DNA of 64,000 bases from Streptomyces rugosispiralis (GCF_024505145.1 NZ_JANIAA010000047.1:1-64000), one strand, 5' to 3'. Positions 23,545 to 32,481 are shown, numbered from the stretch's first letter. Notes: generated by a model from the letters alone, not told the origin. Numbers and translations: made by a program.

Positions 23545-24273
23545 CCGCTACGAGGACGTCCACCGGCTGCTGGAAGAGGGCTGGACGATCAGCGCCATCG
23601 CCCACCGGTTGGACTTCGACCACAAGACCGTGCGCCGCTTCCGCGACACCGACTACCTCAACCCAGCTGCTGGTCTCCGCCCGCGACCGACGACCCAACG
23701 GCGTCCTGGAACCGTTCAAGGGCGTACCTCAATGCCCGCTTCACCAAGGCAGAGGGCCAGGTCAGCGGCACCTGCCTCTTCCTGGAGATCCGTGAGCGCG
23801 GCTACCGGCGCAGCCGCCAGGTCGTCCGCAAGCATCTCGCCGCCCTGCGCGCGGGCACCGCCGAACCGGTCCGGGCAGACATCCCCAGCCCGCGGAAGAT
23901 CATCTCGTGGATCATGCGTCCGCGCGACCCGCTCACCGAGAGTCAGGAGAAGCGGCTGCTTCAGGTCAGGCTCGCTTGCCCGGACATCACCCGGGCCTGC
24001 GACCTGGCCCGCGCGTTCGCCGATCTGATGCGTCACCAGCACGGACACCTGCTGCCGCAGTGGATCCGCTAGACCGGGCAGGATACTCCGAAGCCGATGA
24101 GCGGATTCGCCGGCTTCCTTCGCTGGGACCTCGACGCCGTCACCGCCGGCCTCACCTTGTCGTGGAGTTCCGGAGTTGCCGAAGGGCACCTATACCCGGG
24201 TGAAAACGCTCAAGCGAGCCATGTATGGCCGTGCCTCGTTCGAACTTCTCCGAGCCCGGATCCTCACCCAGCC
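23545..24273 (+). pseudogene. ISL3-family transposase, frameshifted remnant
   Basis: Pieces in successive frames are RYEDVHRLLEEGWTISAIAH, LDFDHKTVRRFRDTDYLN, AYLNARFTKAEGQVSGTCLF to HQHGHLLPQWIR, then SGFAGFLRWDLDAVTAGLTL and finally KTLKRAMYGRASFELLRARI. This is the order of an ISL3 transposase from its internal helix-turn-helix to its C-terminus, where SWSSGxxEGxxxRxKxLKRxMYGRA is diagnostic. At least three frameshifts and a stop separate them, and the N-terminal part is gone. Confidence 0.8.
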
Positions 24274-24301
24274 ATGACCTTCACGGAACTACAGTCAGTG
24301 A

Positions 24302-24928
24302 TCAGTCGTGCGGCGAGTCGCCGGCAGCCGAGCGACGACCTCCGATGGAGGCGACCAATGCGTCTGCCACGATCGCCGCATCTGCCTCTGCAACATCTGC
24401 TGGGTATTCCGGCAGCAGATCGTCCCAGACAGGCATCCATGAACCGCGCAGCTGAGTCTGTCCCTCGGGCCGGGCGAAGAACCAGATGTGCAGGTGTGCG
24501 CCTCCATCTCCGATGCGGTAGACGTGGGCTCGCGAAATGTGTGGCAGGGCCTGCACGTGGCGGACGATGTGAGCGGACAGGACCCCCAGCTCGGCTGCCA
24601 GCTCATCGGGCAGGTCAGCCATGTCATAGTGCTCACGCGGATGCAACATCAGCACCAGCGGCACACCAACTCCCGTGATCCGGGCGAGCCGCCAACTGTC
24701 GTTGAACCAGATCCCATCGCTTCGGTCACGGCACGCCTCACAGTTCGACGGGTCCTCGTCGCGTCGCGGAGGCTCGGGCAGAACCGGAGGGCGCAGCGGC
24801 GCGACGCGCAATCCGTCCGGTTCGAACGGGCTGATTTCCCACCCTGTCATGCGCGCGAGCGGGAGCCGACGCTCACCATCCGCAGCGGCAAGCGCGTGGT
24901 CGTAGAACTCGTCAGGTCGTAAGGCCAT
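24302..24928 (-). CDS. HIT-like hydrolase (diadenosine tetraphosphate hydrolase-like)
   Basis: A 208-residue protein. It contains CEACRDRSDGIWFNDSWRLA and the HIT-like active-site strand GAHLHIWFFARP, preceded by a His at ISRAHVYRIG. The third His of the canonical H-x-H-x-H triad is Trp here, as in a subset of actinobacterial HIT-family proteins. The start at 24928 (MALRPDEFYDH) begins the conserved region; the frame is open further upstream but that part reads as noise. Probable cytoplasmic nucleotide hydrolase or transferase, single-gene unit. Confidence 0.72.
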   Translation of the reverse strand: MALRPDEFYDHALAAADGERRLPLARMTGWEISPFEPDGLRVAPLRPPVLPEPPRRDEDPSNCEACRDRSDGIWFNDSWRLARITGVGVPLVLMLHPREHYDMADLPDELAAELGVLSAHIVRHVQALPHISRAHVYRIGDGGAHLHIWFFARPEGQTQLRGSWMPVWDDLLPEYPADVAEADAAIVADALVASIGGRRSAAGDSPHD

Positions 24929-25104
24929 AGCCAGAAGATTAGTTCGACATCGACACCCAGTGAGGACCGGGATGCCCTGACTCCTCCCTGGTGGGGGGAG
25001 ACCTCGACCCTGGTTGTGGGTGACCTGCGGATTCCCGAAATCGCGGCCAGAGCCAAATTCAGCTCGATTGATCGGTCTGGAAAATGATCGGCTGCAAGCC
25101 TGGC

Positions 25105-25542
25105 TCACTCGGGGTGCTGGTCGTCCCGCAAGTCGTGTAAGGAGGGGGCGTAGGAGATTCCGACGATCAAGCCGTCCGTCGTGAGAAGTCTGGTCACCGT
25201 CTGGCCCCACGGTTCGGTGCGGGCCTGGTGCACCAGGTCGAAGCCCGCGCGCTGAAGCTCGGCACCGGCGGCTGTGACGGCTTCCACGTTCGCCACCTCG
25301 AACTCGATCGATGCCTGCGGGACCACCCGGTCGGCGGGCCACTGGGCCGTGCCGAAACATGCCTCGGCTGCCTGCGAGAGCGGCCACAGGCCGAAATGCT
25401 TGCTGCCGGGGACGCGCCCGCTGGAGTAGTAACCGTTGCCTTCTCCCTCCAAGGGGAGGCCAAGAGCCTCGATGAACAGCTTGCGGCTCAGGGGCGGGTC
25501 GGCGACGACCACCGCCACGCTCGTGATGAAGAGAACGTCCAT
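25105..25542 (-). CDS. Glyoxalase/VOC-family protein
   Basis: A 145-residue single VOC domain. It starts MDVLFITSVAVVVADPPLSR, contains KHFGLWPLSQAAEACFG and IEFEVANVEAVTAAGAELQR, and ends GLIVGISYAPSL. Such proteins are metal-dependent dioxygenases, lyases or antibiotic-binding (bleomycin-resistance-like) proteins; the substrate cannot be predicted. ATG 25542 is the natural start (a GGGAG lies 12 bases upstream), and the preceding 45 codons are unlikely to be coding. Confidence 0.78.
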   Translation of the reverse strand: MDVLFITSVAVVVADPPLSRKLFIEALGLPLEGEGNGYYSSGRVPGSKHFGLWPLSQAAEACFGTAQWPADRVVPQASIEFEVANVEAVTAAGAELQRAGFDLVHQARTEPWGQTVTRLLTTDGLIVGISYAPSLHDLRDDQHPE

Positions 25543-26147
25543 GCCGGTGGTGGCACTCCCTGCTGCGACTGGACTGCGGGGCCGGAGATTCGGCCTCGTC
25601 GGCGCCGCTTTCAGCGATCGGATCCCGCTCAACCTATCCGCCTGTTCCCCAAAGGGCCGAGACGCCCGCGCCATCACCAGCGTTGAGTCACCCGATCGGG
25701 CCGACTCACATGCGCACTGCCGATCACGTCCGTGCCGTCATGCCACCGGTCCCCGGGCGGCCAACCGGGCGCGTTCTGGCGGCACCGCGAATAAGCGCAC
25801 CCGCCGCCGCGACATTTCCCGGGTCACCAATCGAGCGGAGCCACTAGGGGGCGTCTCTTCGATCTTCGGCGGAGCGACGCCCTCAGAGGCTGTAGTCGGG
25901 CTTCCCGCTCACAGTGGCCAGGGCTACTGTGAAGCATCCGATGATGGGCAGCTGTTCGCAAGCCGCCCTCGTAACTCCGCGCTTGACCGCTGGCGCTTGC
26001 CATGCACGAAGACGCTTCTGCGGCGGGGATGGTGCGCTGCGGGACGACGACTCGTTCCCCGGCCTCGGCCGCGAGGCGGTTCGCGGCGCCGGAACGGGCG
26101 ATGCGCGTGCTGCCGACGCCGCGGAGGACCAGAAAGTGAGCAGATAG
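25543..26147. other. 605-bp region without a convincing gene
   Basis: Open frames here lack domains and ribosome sites. It may hold the promoters of the VOC gene (leftward) and the hydrolase (rightward). Confidence 0.45.
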
Positions 26148-27017
26148 ATGCAACCGACGTTCGTACTGGTTCATGGAGCCTTCGCGAACTCCTTCTCCTT
26201 CGCGCCGCTCCAAGCCGAACTCGGCCTCCTCGGACACCGTTCCGTCGCCGTCGATCTTCCGGGGCACGGGTTCGCCGCGACGTACCCGCGGGCCTATCAG
26301 GCGCCGCAGGATCTCGGAGGGCTCGCCGCCGCGCCCGGGGTCATCAAGGGCGTCACGCTCGCCGACAACGCCGCGCACCTCATCGGGATACTGGAACGGG
26401 CCAAGCGGAACGGGCCCGTCATCCTCGTCTCACACAGCCGCGGCGGCATGACGGCCACCGTCGCAGCCAACCAGCGGCCCGACCTGATCGACCGCATCGT
26501 CTATGTCTCCGCCTGGTGCCCTGTCGACCTCGACGTCAGCGCCTACTATGCCGAGCCCGAGATGGCCACGGTCGACGCCACAGGGCTGGCATCGGCGATG
26601 GTCGGGAACCCTGCCGAGCTCGGGCTCCTGCGCTCCAACTTCCGCACCGCCGACCCCGACGTCCTCGCGGCCTTCAAAGCGGCTTTCCTCGCCGACGGGA
26701 CGGATGAGGAGTTCATGGTTTTCCTCAACACCTTCCAGCCCGACGAGAACCTCGACGTCGGCACACCCGATGACCGGGCACAGGCCGACACCTGGGGGCG
26801 GATCCCCAAGTCGTACATCCGGCTGACCGAGGACACCAGCGTGCCGCTCGCCATGCAGGACCGGATGATCCGCGAGGGCGACGCACTGACGCCGGAGAAC
26901 CCCTACGATGTCCGTACGCTCACCAGCAGCCACCTGAAATGGCTGGTAGACCCGGTACCGGCGGCCCGGGTTCTGGGGGAAATCGCCGTGCTCTCGCTCT
27001 CGCCTGCCGGATCATGA
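26148..27017 (+). CDS. Alpha/beta-hydrolase fold esterase
   Basis: A 289-residue hydrolase of the salicylate-esterase/MenH-like type. It has the oxyanion-hole segment VLVHGAFANSF, nucleophile elbow SHSRGG and a C-terminal His in TSSHLKWLVDP. There is no signal peptide, so it is cytoplasmic. Upstream lies only a weak ribosome site (GAAAGTGAGC). Its last 6 bp overlap the end of a convergent IS5 remnant. The substrate is unknown; a single gene in an accessory region. Confidence 0.83.
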   Translation: MQPTFVLVHGAFANSFSFAPLQAELGLLGHRSVAVDLPGHGFAATYPRAYQAPQDLGGLAAAPGVIKGVTLADNAAHLIGILERAKRNGPVILVSHSRGGMTATVAANQRPDLIDRIVYVSAWCPVDLDVSAYYAEPEMATVDATGLASAMVGNPAELGLLRSNFRTADPDVLAAFKAAFLADGTDEEFMVFLNTFQPDENLDVGTPDDRAQADTWGRIPKSYIRLTEDTSVPLAMQDRMIREGDALTPENPYDVRTLTSSHLKWLVDPVPAARVLGEIAVLSLSPAGS

Positions 27018-27180
27018 TCGGAGCCAGATGAGGAGAGCGGCGGCGGTGACAGTGCCGAGGTAGACGTACCCTCGCTTGTCATATCGGGTAGCGACGGCTC
27101 TGAACTGCTTGAGCTTGCCGATGGCTCTCTCCACCGTGTTGCGGTCTTTTTACCGGTCCTTGTCGAAGCCCGGAGGCCGT
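27012..27180 (-). pseudogene. C-terminal fragment of an IS5-family transposase with a nonsense codon
   Basis: Read on the minus strand it gives GFDKDR, stop, KDRNTVERAIGKLKQFRAVA and TRYDKRGYVYLGTVTAAALL, then IWLRS and TGA. This is the well-conserved tail of IS5-group transposases. In the family the residue between DR and KDR is normally Tyr, so TAA probably arose from TAC. Nothing recognisable remains upstream. Confidence 0.8.
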
Positions 27181-27502
27181 CCGCCGTGTGAAAGAGCCCC
27201 TCACAATCTGATCCAACAGCAAGCGCGACCGCGCGCGTTTCGCGATGAACTTAGCTGTGGAGATTCAAGTTCCGCGTGCGGCCGCGCCTACGCATTCCCT
27301 GAGCGCGAACCAAAAACCCTAAGACAAGCCCTTAGCGGTGTGGGCTACGTCCTGCCATGGCGGCCGCGGCGCGGCCCCGGCGTGAGCAAACCTCGCCAGC
27401 ACCTCCTCGATCGCCCACCCGGGCCTCGGCCTGACGGCTTCTCGATCGCGCGCCGGGCGGGCACTGTGGCCCAGCATCGGGGTCGGGCGGTGCCCGGTCG
27501 GG
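27181..27502. other. Intergenic, no gene seen
   Basis: The 320 bp between the IS5 fragment and the oxidoreductase contain no supported frame, only short open stretches. Confidence 0.45.
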
Positions 27503-28417
27503 TCATGCTCGGGTGAGCACGATCTTCTTACCGCCGGCCTGTCCGGTAACCACCCGGGCGAACGCAGCCGGTCCCTCGCTCAGCGGCAGGGGTTCCGGTG
27601 CGAGTTTCAAGGTTCCCGCGGCGGCCTGCTCCGCCAGCTGGACAAGCTGCGCGGCGTTGGGCTCGACGTAGAGGTCCCAACTCGTGATGCCACGTTCCTC
27701 CGGAGGCGCGTCCGAGGTCAGGGAGCACAGTCGGCCGTCGTCCCGCACCAAAGGCAGGGCGGCGTCCGCCGTGCTGGTGGCGATGATGAGGGCGGCGTCG
27801 AACCCGCCGCGTACCTTGGCCGACCAGTTGGGGTCGTGGTAGTCGACGACCTCTACCGCTCCCAGACCCAGCAGGCGCTCTGCGGCGGCAGCAGACGCGG
27901 TCGCGGTCACCTCGATGCCCTTGGCCGCGGCGAGCTGGATGGCCAGGGCTCCGGTGGCCCCGCCTCCGTTGGTGATCAGGAGCCGCTGTCCTCGGCTGAG
28001 GCCCAGCTTCTCCAGGGCCTGAAACGCGGTGAGTCCGTTGACCGGCAGCGCCGCCGCGTGCACGGCGTCCAGCCCGGGTGGGCAGGCTGCCGCGTGATCC
28101 GCGTTGATCAGAACGCGTTCGGCCCAGAAGCCGCTTCCCCCGGGCAGCGGGGCCTCGTGTGCGAGCACCCGGTCGCCTACGGCAAACCCGGTGACACCCG
28201 CGCCGACGGCCAGCACCTTGCCCGCGCCCTCCACTCCCAGCGCCGCCGGGGGGCGCAGCCCCACGTCCCAACCAGCGCCGTTCAGCAGTTCGTCCCACGG
28301 GCCGACCCCGGCCGCCTCAACCGCCACCAGGATCTGACCCGGCCCGGGAGATGACGGTTCGGGCAACTCCAGCAGGGCGACTTCCTTCTCGGCCCCAGAC
28401 ACTCCGCACGCCTTCAC
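27503..28417 (-). CDS. NADP-dependent MDR-family quinone oxidoreductase
   Basis: A 304-residue zinc-free medium-chain oxidoreductase. The GroES-like N-domain reads AVEAAGVGPWDELLNGAG and LGVEGAGKVLAVGAGVTGF; the Rossmann region reads LLITNGGGATGALAIQLAAAKG; the end reads GPAAFARVVTGQAGGKKIVL. It would reduce quinones or enones with NADPH. I place the start at the GTG 28417 (VKACGVSGAEKEV), preceded by GAGAGGAAAA; an alternative GTG lies seven codons upstream without a ribosome site. It is divergent from the nucleotidyltransferase gene. Confidence 0.83.
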   Translation of the reverse strand: MKACGVSGAEKEVALLELPEPSSPGPGQILVAVEAAGVGPWDELLNGAGWDVGLRPPAALGVEGAGKVLAVGAGVTGFAVGDRVLAHEAPLPGGSGFWAERVLINADHAAACPPGLDAVHAAALPVNGLTAFQALEKLGLSRGQRLLITNGGGATGALAIQLAAAKGIEVTATASAAAAERLLGLGAVEVVDYHDPNWSAKVRGGFDAALIIATSTADAALPLVRDDGRLCSLTSDAPPEERGITSWDLYVEPNAAQLVQLAEQAAAGTLKLAPEPLPLSEGPAAFARVVTGQAGGKKIVLTRA

Positions 28418-28665
28418 AGCAGATCTTTTTCCTCTCACTCAGTCCGGCCGACCGGGAGGTACGGGCCGGAAACCCAAAGCAGGCACCAGTGTCGGCCTTG
28501 GGACCCCCTGCAAAGGTCGCTCGTGGTCTCAGCCGCATTGGTGTCGAGCGCGGACGCCGCACGGCCCTCGGAAATCCGATCGGCAGCACAAGGCACAGTG
28601 GCCCCATCAATGAACGAGGGCTGGACCGCGACGGAACGATCGCACGAGAAGGCGCACTGAACCGA

Positions 28666-29811
28666 GTGCCGGCAGCGTTCGTCCCCGTCGTCGAAGCCGC
28701 CCGCGCTCATATCACCGAGACGTTCGGCATGACGCGCCTGCACAGCGCCTACCTCTACGGCAGCATCCCGCGTGGCACCGCCATCCCCGGAATCTCCGAC
28801 CTCGACCTCCAGCTCGCCCTCCACAACGAGCCCATCGAAGCCGACCGGGCTGACGCCAGAGCAGGCGAGGCCGCACTCGACCGTACATTCCCGCAGATCG
28901 ATGGCGTCGGGATCTTGCTGACCAGCATGCGGTTTCTGCTCAGCGACGTCGAACGTCACGACGGCGGATTCTTCATGGCCTGCCTCTGCACCCCGTTGCT
29001 CGGCCCTGACCTCGCAGAACGACTGCCCCGTTACCGCCCCACAGCCCTACTCGCGCGGGAGACCAACGGTGACCTCGCCCGCGTGCTTCCGCACTGGCGT
29101 GCCAAGGCAGCCGAAACCACCACCGACGCCGATCGCCGGACCCTCAGCCGTCTCGTCGGCCGTCGCATCGTCCGCACAGGATTCACCCTGATCATGCCCC
29201 GCTGGGGCAGGACCAGCGACCTCGACCAGTCCGCCGAGCTCTTCGGCCGCTACTACCCCGGGCGCGTCGAACAGATGCGTGTCGCCGTGTCCATCGGCCG
29301 TGCACGGCAAGAAAGCCCTACGTCCCTGACCGCTGGCCCAGGCCATGATTCGACCGTGTCAGCAGCGGCTGACACTCCAGATATGGGCTGCTCCGTAAAA
29401 GGTGTCCGGTGTGCCGATTGGCCAGCCCGTTTCTCCATTACCCAGCCATGGTGGCGTTGTGGAGGCGGGCGATGCCGAACATCGCGTGATGGAAGCCGTC
29501 GCCTTCGAGACGGCAGTCGTGGAGGATCTCCCAGCCTTCATCCGCGCAAAGATGTGCTCAACGCGGGCGCGGACTTTGCGGTGCGAGGTGTTGTGCTTCT
29601 CCTTCCAGGCCGGCAACTCGGGCTGGCCTCGTTCACGGCAGTGCGGGATGACCAGGCCGGTGTCCTAGAGTCGCCGTCCGCAATAACCGTCGCCTTGCCG
29701 ACGGTGTCCTTCGCGCCAGACAGCTCCCACGCCTTGCCGTCGTCGCGGCTGCCGGGCACGGGTCGGCCGACCGCGATGACCAGCCGAGTGTCGGCATCGA
29801 AGACAACCTGA
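28666..29811 (+). CDS. Nucleotidyltransferase-domain protein whose C-terminus reads into IS5 debris
   Basis: The nucleotidyltransferase signature is YLYGSIPRGTAIPGISDLDLQLAL (GS-x6-GxSDxDL type) about 30 residues from the GTG start (VPAAFVPVVEAARAH). A helical region follows, as in antibiotic nucleotidyltransferase-like proteins (RRLVGRRIVRTGF-type segment). Homology-like sequence ends near 29300 (YYPGRVEQMRVAVSIG). From about 29400 on, the frame is antisense to a transposase remnant, so the last about 130 residues are not original. The gene has probably lost its natural stop by the insertion. Activity may survive; the target is unknown. Confidence 0.6.
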   Translation: MPAAFVPVVEAARAHITETFGMTRLHSAYLYGSIPRGTAIPGISDLDLQLALHNEPIEADRADARAGEAALDRTFPQIDGVGILLTSMRFLLSDVERHDGGFFMACLCTPLLGPDLAERLPRYRPTALLARETNGDLARVLPHWRAKAAETTTDADRRTLSRLVGRRIVRTGFTLIMPRWGRTSDLDQSAELFGRYYPGRVEQMRVAVSIGRARQESPTSLTAGPGHDSTVSAAADTPDMGCSVKGVRCADWPARFSITQPWWRCGGGRCRTSRDGSRRLRDGSRGGSPSLHPRKDVLNAGADFAVRGVVLLLPGRQLGLASFTAVRDDQAGVLESPSAITVALPTVSFAPDSSHALPSSRLPGTGRPTAMTSRVSASKTT

Positions 29812-29945
29812 TGATTGGTCGAGTACCGGCAGTTCTTCGACTGCTCGGCGACCGTGTGGTCGCGGTAGGCGCCAAACTTCCGTTCACGATCCGCACGACT
29901 GTGGGTCGCGGAACGGCTCATCCGTATCCAGTTCCCCCTGCCTGT
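29438..29945 (-). pseudogene. IS5-family transposase, frameshifted remnant
   Basis: Minus-strand pieces are RERKFGAYRDHTVAEQSKNC, RYSTNHQVVFDADTRLVIAV, GRPVPGSRDDGKAWELSGAK, then in another frame ELPAWKEKHNTSHRKVRARV and EHIFARMK, and in a third frame the family tail ending HNATMAG before TAA (29438-29440). These match the DDE domain and C-terminus of an IS5-group transposase from a different element than the fragment at 27012. The N-terminal half is missing. Confidence 0.78.
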
Positions 29946-30141
29946 GCATGACGCGGCACGCGCGTACTTCCTCGGCCTCAACCGGACAGTGTGGGAAGGC
30001 TTGCCCGACGGCGAGAGCGTGCGGGACCACCTAGTGTTGCGGGACACGACGTTGTTGACGGCGGCGACCATCAGTGCGGCCGCCGCGGATCCGGTATCGA
30101 GATATCGTGGTGTGTCGGAGTGTCTGGCGAGGGAGGTGGCT

Positions 30142-30480
30142 ATGGCCGTGACGGCCGGATCGGGGTCGGGGCCGGATGACCTGATCGAGGTGTTCAAGGC
30201 TCTGGGCAACCCTGCCCGTTTGCAGATCATGCAGTGGCTGAAGGATCCCGACACGCACTTCCGCGAGTACGAGCCGATCGCAGACCGCCAGTCGGTCGGG
30301 GTGTGTGTCACGCACATCCAGGCGAAGTCGGGGCTCGCACAGTCGACCGTCTCCAGCTACATGAGCACGCTGGAGCGGGCGGGACTCGTGCGTCCCACCC
30401 GGGTGGGCAAGTGGACTCACTACCGGCGCAACGAAGAGCGGCTGACGCAGGTGGCGCGAGCGGTCAACACTGCCATCTGA
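30142..30480 (+). CDS. ArsR-family transcriptional regulator
   Basis: A 112-residue winged-helix repressor: LIEVFKALGNPARLQIMQWL, then a wing/recognition region AKSGLAQSTVSSYMSTLERA and GLVRPTRVGKWTHYRRNEER. The start ATG 30142 has GGGAGG 6 bases upstream; the open frame further left is part of the IS remnant. No metal-binding Cys pair typical of ArsR/SmtB sensors is seen (a single Cys at VGVCVTH), so a small organic or redox signal is more likely. It lies 34 bp before the flavodoxin-like oxidoreductase, its probable target, over an operator-like dyad. Confidence 0.88.
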   Translation: MAVTAGSGSGPDDLIEVFKALGNPARLQIMQWLKDPDTHFREYEPIADRQSVGVCVTHIQAKSGLAQSTVSSYMSTLERAGLVRPTRVGKWTHYRRNEERLTQVARAVNTAI

Positions 30481-30508
30481 TTGACGCATCGCAATACGTC
30501 GATATGAT
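30481..30508 (+). promoter_or_regulatory. Promoter (TTGACG-16-TATGAT) of the quinone reductase gene
   Basis: A -35 box TTGACG (30481-30486) and a -10 box TATGAT (30503-30508) with 16-bp spacing begin just after the regulator's stop. The expected transcription start, 7 bp past the -10 box, coincides with the A of the ATG at 30515, and there is no Shine-Dalgarno, so a leaderless mRNA is predicted. Confidence 0.65.
30488..30503. promoter_or_regulatory. Operator-like dyad ATCGCAATACGTCGAT inside the promoter spacer
   Basis: An imperfect palindrome (ATCG arms) lying between the -35 and -10 boxes, ideally placed for the upstream ArsR-family repressor. Confidence 0.5.
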
Positions 30509-30514
30509 CTCCTC

Positions 30515-31195
30515 ATGTCGACCTTTGACGCTGCCCCCACCGCCCTGATCGTTCACGCTCACCCTGAGCCCCACTCGTTCAGCACCGCCCAGATGGCCAC
30601 CGCGGCTCAAGCTCTGCGCGACGGCGGCTACCGCGTCGACGTCCTCGACCTCTATGCCGACACCTGGGCCCCAGTCCTCGCCCGCGAGGAATTCGCACCG
30701 ACGGACGGCCCGTTCAAGCCGCAAGCCGAGCAGATGCGCGCGGTCAAGGACGGAACGCTCGACGCCGCCGTCAAGGCCCACCTCGACCGGCTGCTCGCCG
30801 CTGACCTGCTCGTGCTGTCGTTCCCGATGTGGTGGTTCTCGCTGCCCGCCATCCTCAAGGGATGGGTGGACCGGGTCTTCGTGATGGGCGGGGTCTTCGG
30901 CGGGGACCACGGACTCTTCGGCGACGCAGCGCTCGCCGGGAAGCAAGCGATGCTGCTGCTCACGACCGGCGGGCCCAGTGAGTCGTTCCGGCCCGGTGGC
31001 GCCTTCGGCTCGATGGACGACTTCCTGTTCCACATTCACCGCGGAATGCTCGAGTTCGTCGGCTACCAGGTCCTCGACCCCGTGGTCACCTATGGACCGG
31101 CCCACATGTCTGACCAGGAAAGGGCAGCGGCGCTGGAGACGGTCAGCGAGTCGGTCGCGCTCATCGCGGCAGATTCGAAGTCCACCGCGCGCTGA
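30515..31195 (+). CDS. Flavodoxin-like NAD(P)H quinone oxidoreductase (MdaB/KefF/NQO1 family)
   Basis: A 226-residue FMN- or FAD-dependent reductase. It has the N-terminal flavin phosphate loop LIVHAHPEPHSFSTA, the family block LLVLSFPMWWFSLPAILKGW then VDRVFVMGGVF, and a TTGGP motif. It would transfer two electrons from NAD(P)H to quinones and protect against redox cycling. ATG 30515 is likely the transcription start as well (leaderless). It sits directly downstream of an ArsR-family regulator, a common pairing for redox-stress control. Confidence 0.9.
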   Translation: MSTFDAAPTALIVHAHPEPHSFSTAQMATAAQALRDGGYRVDVLDLYADTWAPVLAREEFAPTDGPFKPQAEQMRAVKDGTLDAAVKAHLDRLLAADLLVLSFPMWWFSLPAILKGWVDRVFVMGGVFGGDHGLFGDAALAGKQAMLLLTTGGPSESFRPGGAFGSMDDFLFHIHRGMLEFVGYQVLDPVVTYGPAHMSDQERAAALETVSESVALIAADSKSTAR

Positions 31196-31227
31196 CCCCG
31201 ACGTCGACGAAGGCCAGGAATTCGGAC

Positions 31228-31702
31228 ATGTCGCATCGCAATGCGCCTCTTTCCGTTGAGGGCAGGCGCCGTCTGGTCGAGCGCTGCCGCACGCGACCGA
31301 TCGCCCACGTCGCGGCAGAGATGGGGATCTCCAGGGCGTGCGCGTCGAAGCGGGTCAACCGCTACGCCGCCACGGTGAACTCGGCCTGTTGGATCGATCC
31401 TCGACACCGCGCCGGCAGCCGACAGCGACGAACTCGGAGGTAGTAGCCCGGATCGAGGACCCCTCCGCACCCAGAAGTGGTCGGCATCGCGGATCGCCTT
31501 CGAACTCCAGGCCGAGGGCATTGCGATCGGGCGCCGCACGGCGTCTCGTCACCTGCGCGCACTTGGGCTGAACCGCCGCCGGTTCATGGACCCAAATGGC
31601 GAACCGAACCGGGAGCCGCGGAAGATCAGCGCCCGCCGCCCCGGGCACATGGTCCACGTCGATGTGAAGAAGGTCGGCCGGATCCCTGACGGCGGCGGGT
31701 GA
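31228..31702 (+). pseudogene. IS481-family transposase, frameshifted and truncated
   Basis: The start is intact: MSHRNAPLSVEGRRRLVERC then RTRPIAHVAAEMGISRACAS, the N-terminal helix-turn-helix of IS481 transposases. The frame then shifts (RRHGELGLLDRSSTP, later ALGLNRRRFMDPNGEPNREP) and stops at TGA 31702 after HVDVKKVGRIPDGGG, where the catalytic DDE domain should begin. The C-terminal two-thirds are missing. Confidence 0.82.
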
Positions 31703-31768
31703 CGCAGCCACCGGGCGCGATCATGAGCTAGCCATTACCGGAGACAAGTGTGACTGACTCCCAGTCAG

Positions 31769-32300
31769 TCAGCGCAAGGCACGGTCCATGTGGTCCCGGT
31801 GCTCGGAGACCCACTGATACGCCTGCTGCACCTCTGCCACTACCCCGGCGTCACGGAGACGGATCATCGCCAGGTTTCCGGCGTCGGCAGCAGCCTCGAT
31901 GCCACGCCAGCACCGGTCCTGCCACCACAAGATCACAGACACGAGATCACGCCGGTCTACGAGCTCATAAGTGTCAGCGATCAACCGCAACCGTCGCGCA
32001 GCTTCGGAGGCGTCTTGGATGCTCGGCCCGAGACTGAGGTACTGCCAACAAACGTGGGCGACGTCATGGATGCGCACGCCTGGCGCTGCCAGATCCCAGT
32101 CGATGAAGGCCACCGGGCGTAAGGCGCCGCTGACAGGTCGATAGACAGTGTTCTTGGGCGAGAGGTCGTTGTGGCAGACGACCTCAATCAAGCAACTTCA
32201 ACAAGTCGCCGACGAACTGCGTGCTGGCAGACGCGGGACGGCGCACGGTGGCGCCGACACGCACTACGTGATTGATAAGGCCACCAGGCAGCGACGACTC
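31769..32300 (-). pseudogene. Aminoglycoside-phosphotransferase-like gene with internal deletion
   Basis: The C-terminal half is intact from VVCHNDLSPKNTVYR (catalytic HxDxxxxN) through AFIDWDLAAPGVRIHDVAHV to the stop at 31769. Upstream, in a different frame, is LPGGLINHVVRVGATVRRP and FVGDLLKLLD, the nucleotide-binding N-lobe. The stretch that normally separates these blocks is missing and the frames do not join. The gene therefore looks inactivated by an internal deletion with frameshift. Substrate of the ancestor unknown. Confidence 0.7.
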
Positions 32301-32481
32301 GCACATCCCACCACTGTGCACGATGTTCACCGAACAATTTGCCGTTACCTCCCGTGTGCGCTTCACCGAAGTCGAGCCAGAACCCGTTCTCATGAACAAA
32401 GCCAGAGGGGTTCATCGGTCGCTGGGAGTAGGTCCTGCGCATCAGGCGCGCTTCGCGCCTGCTTGGCTAGGGTCAGTCCTC

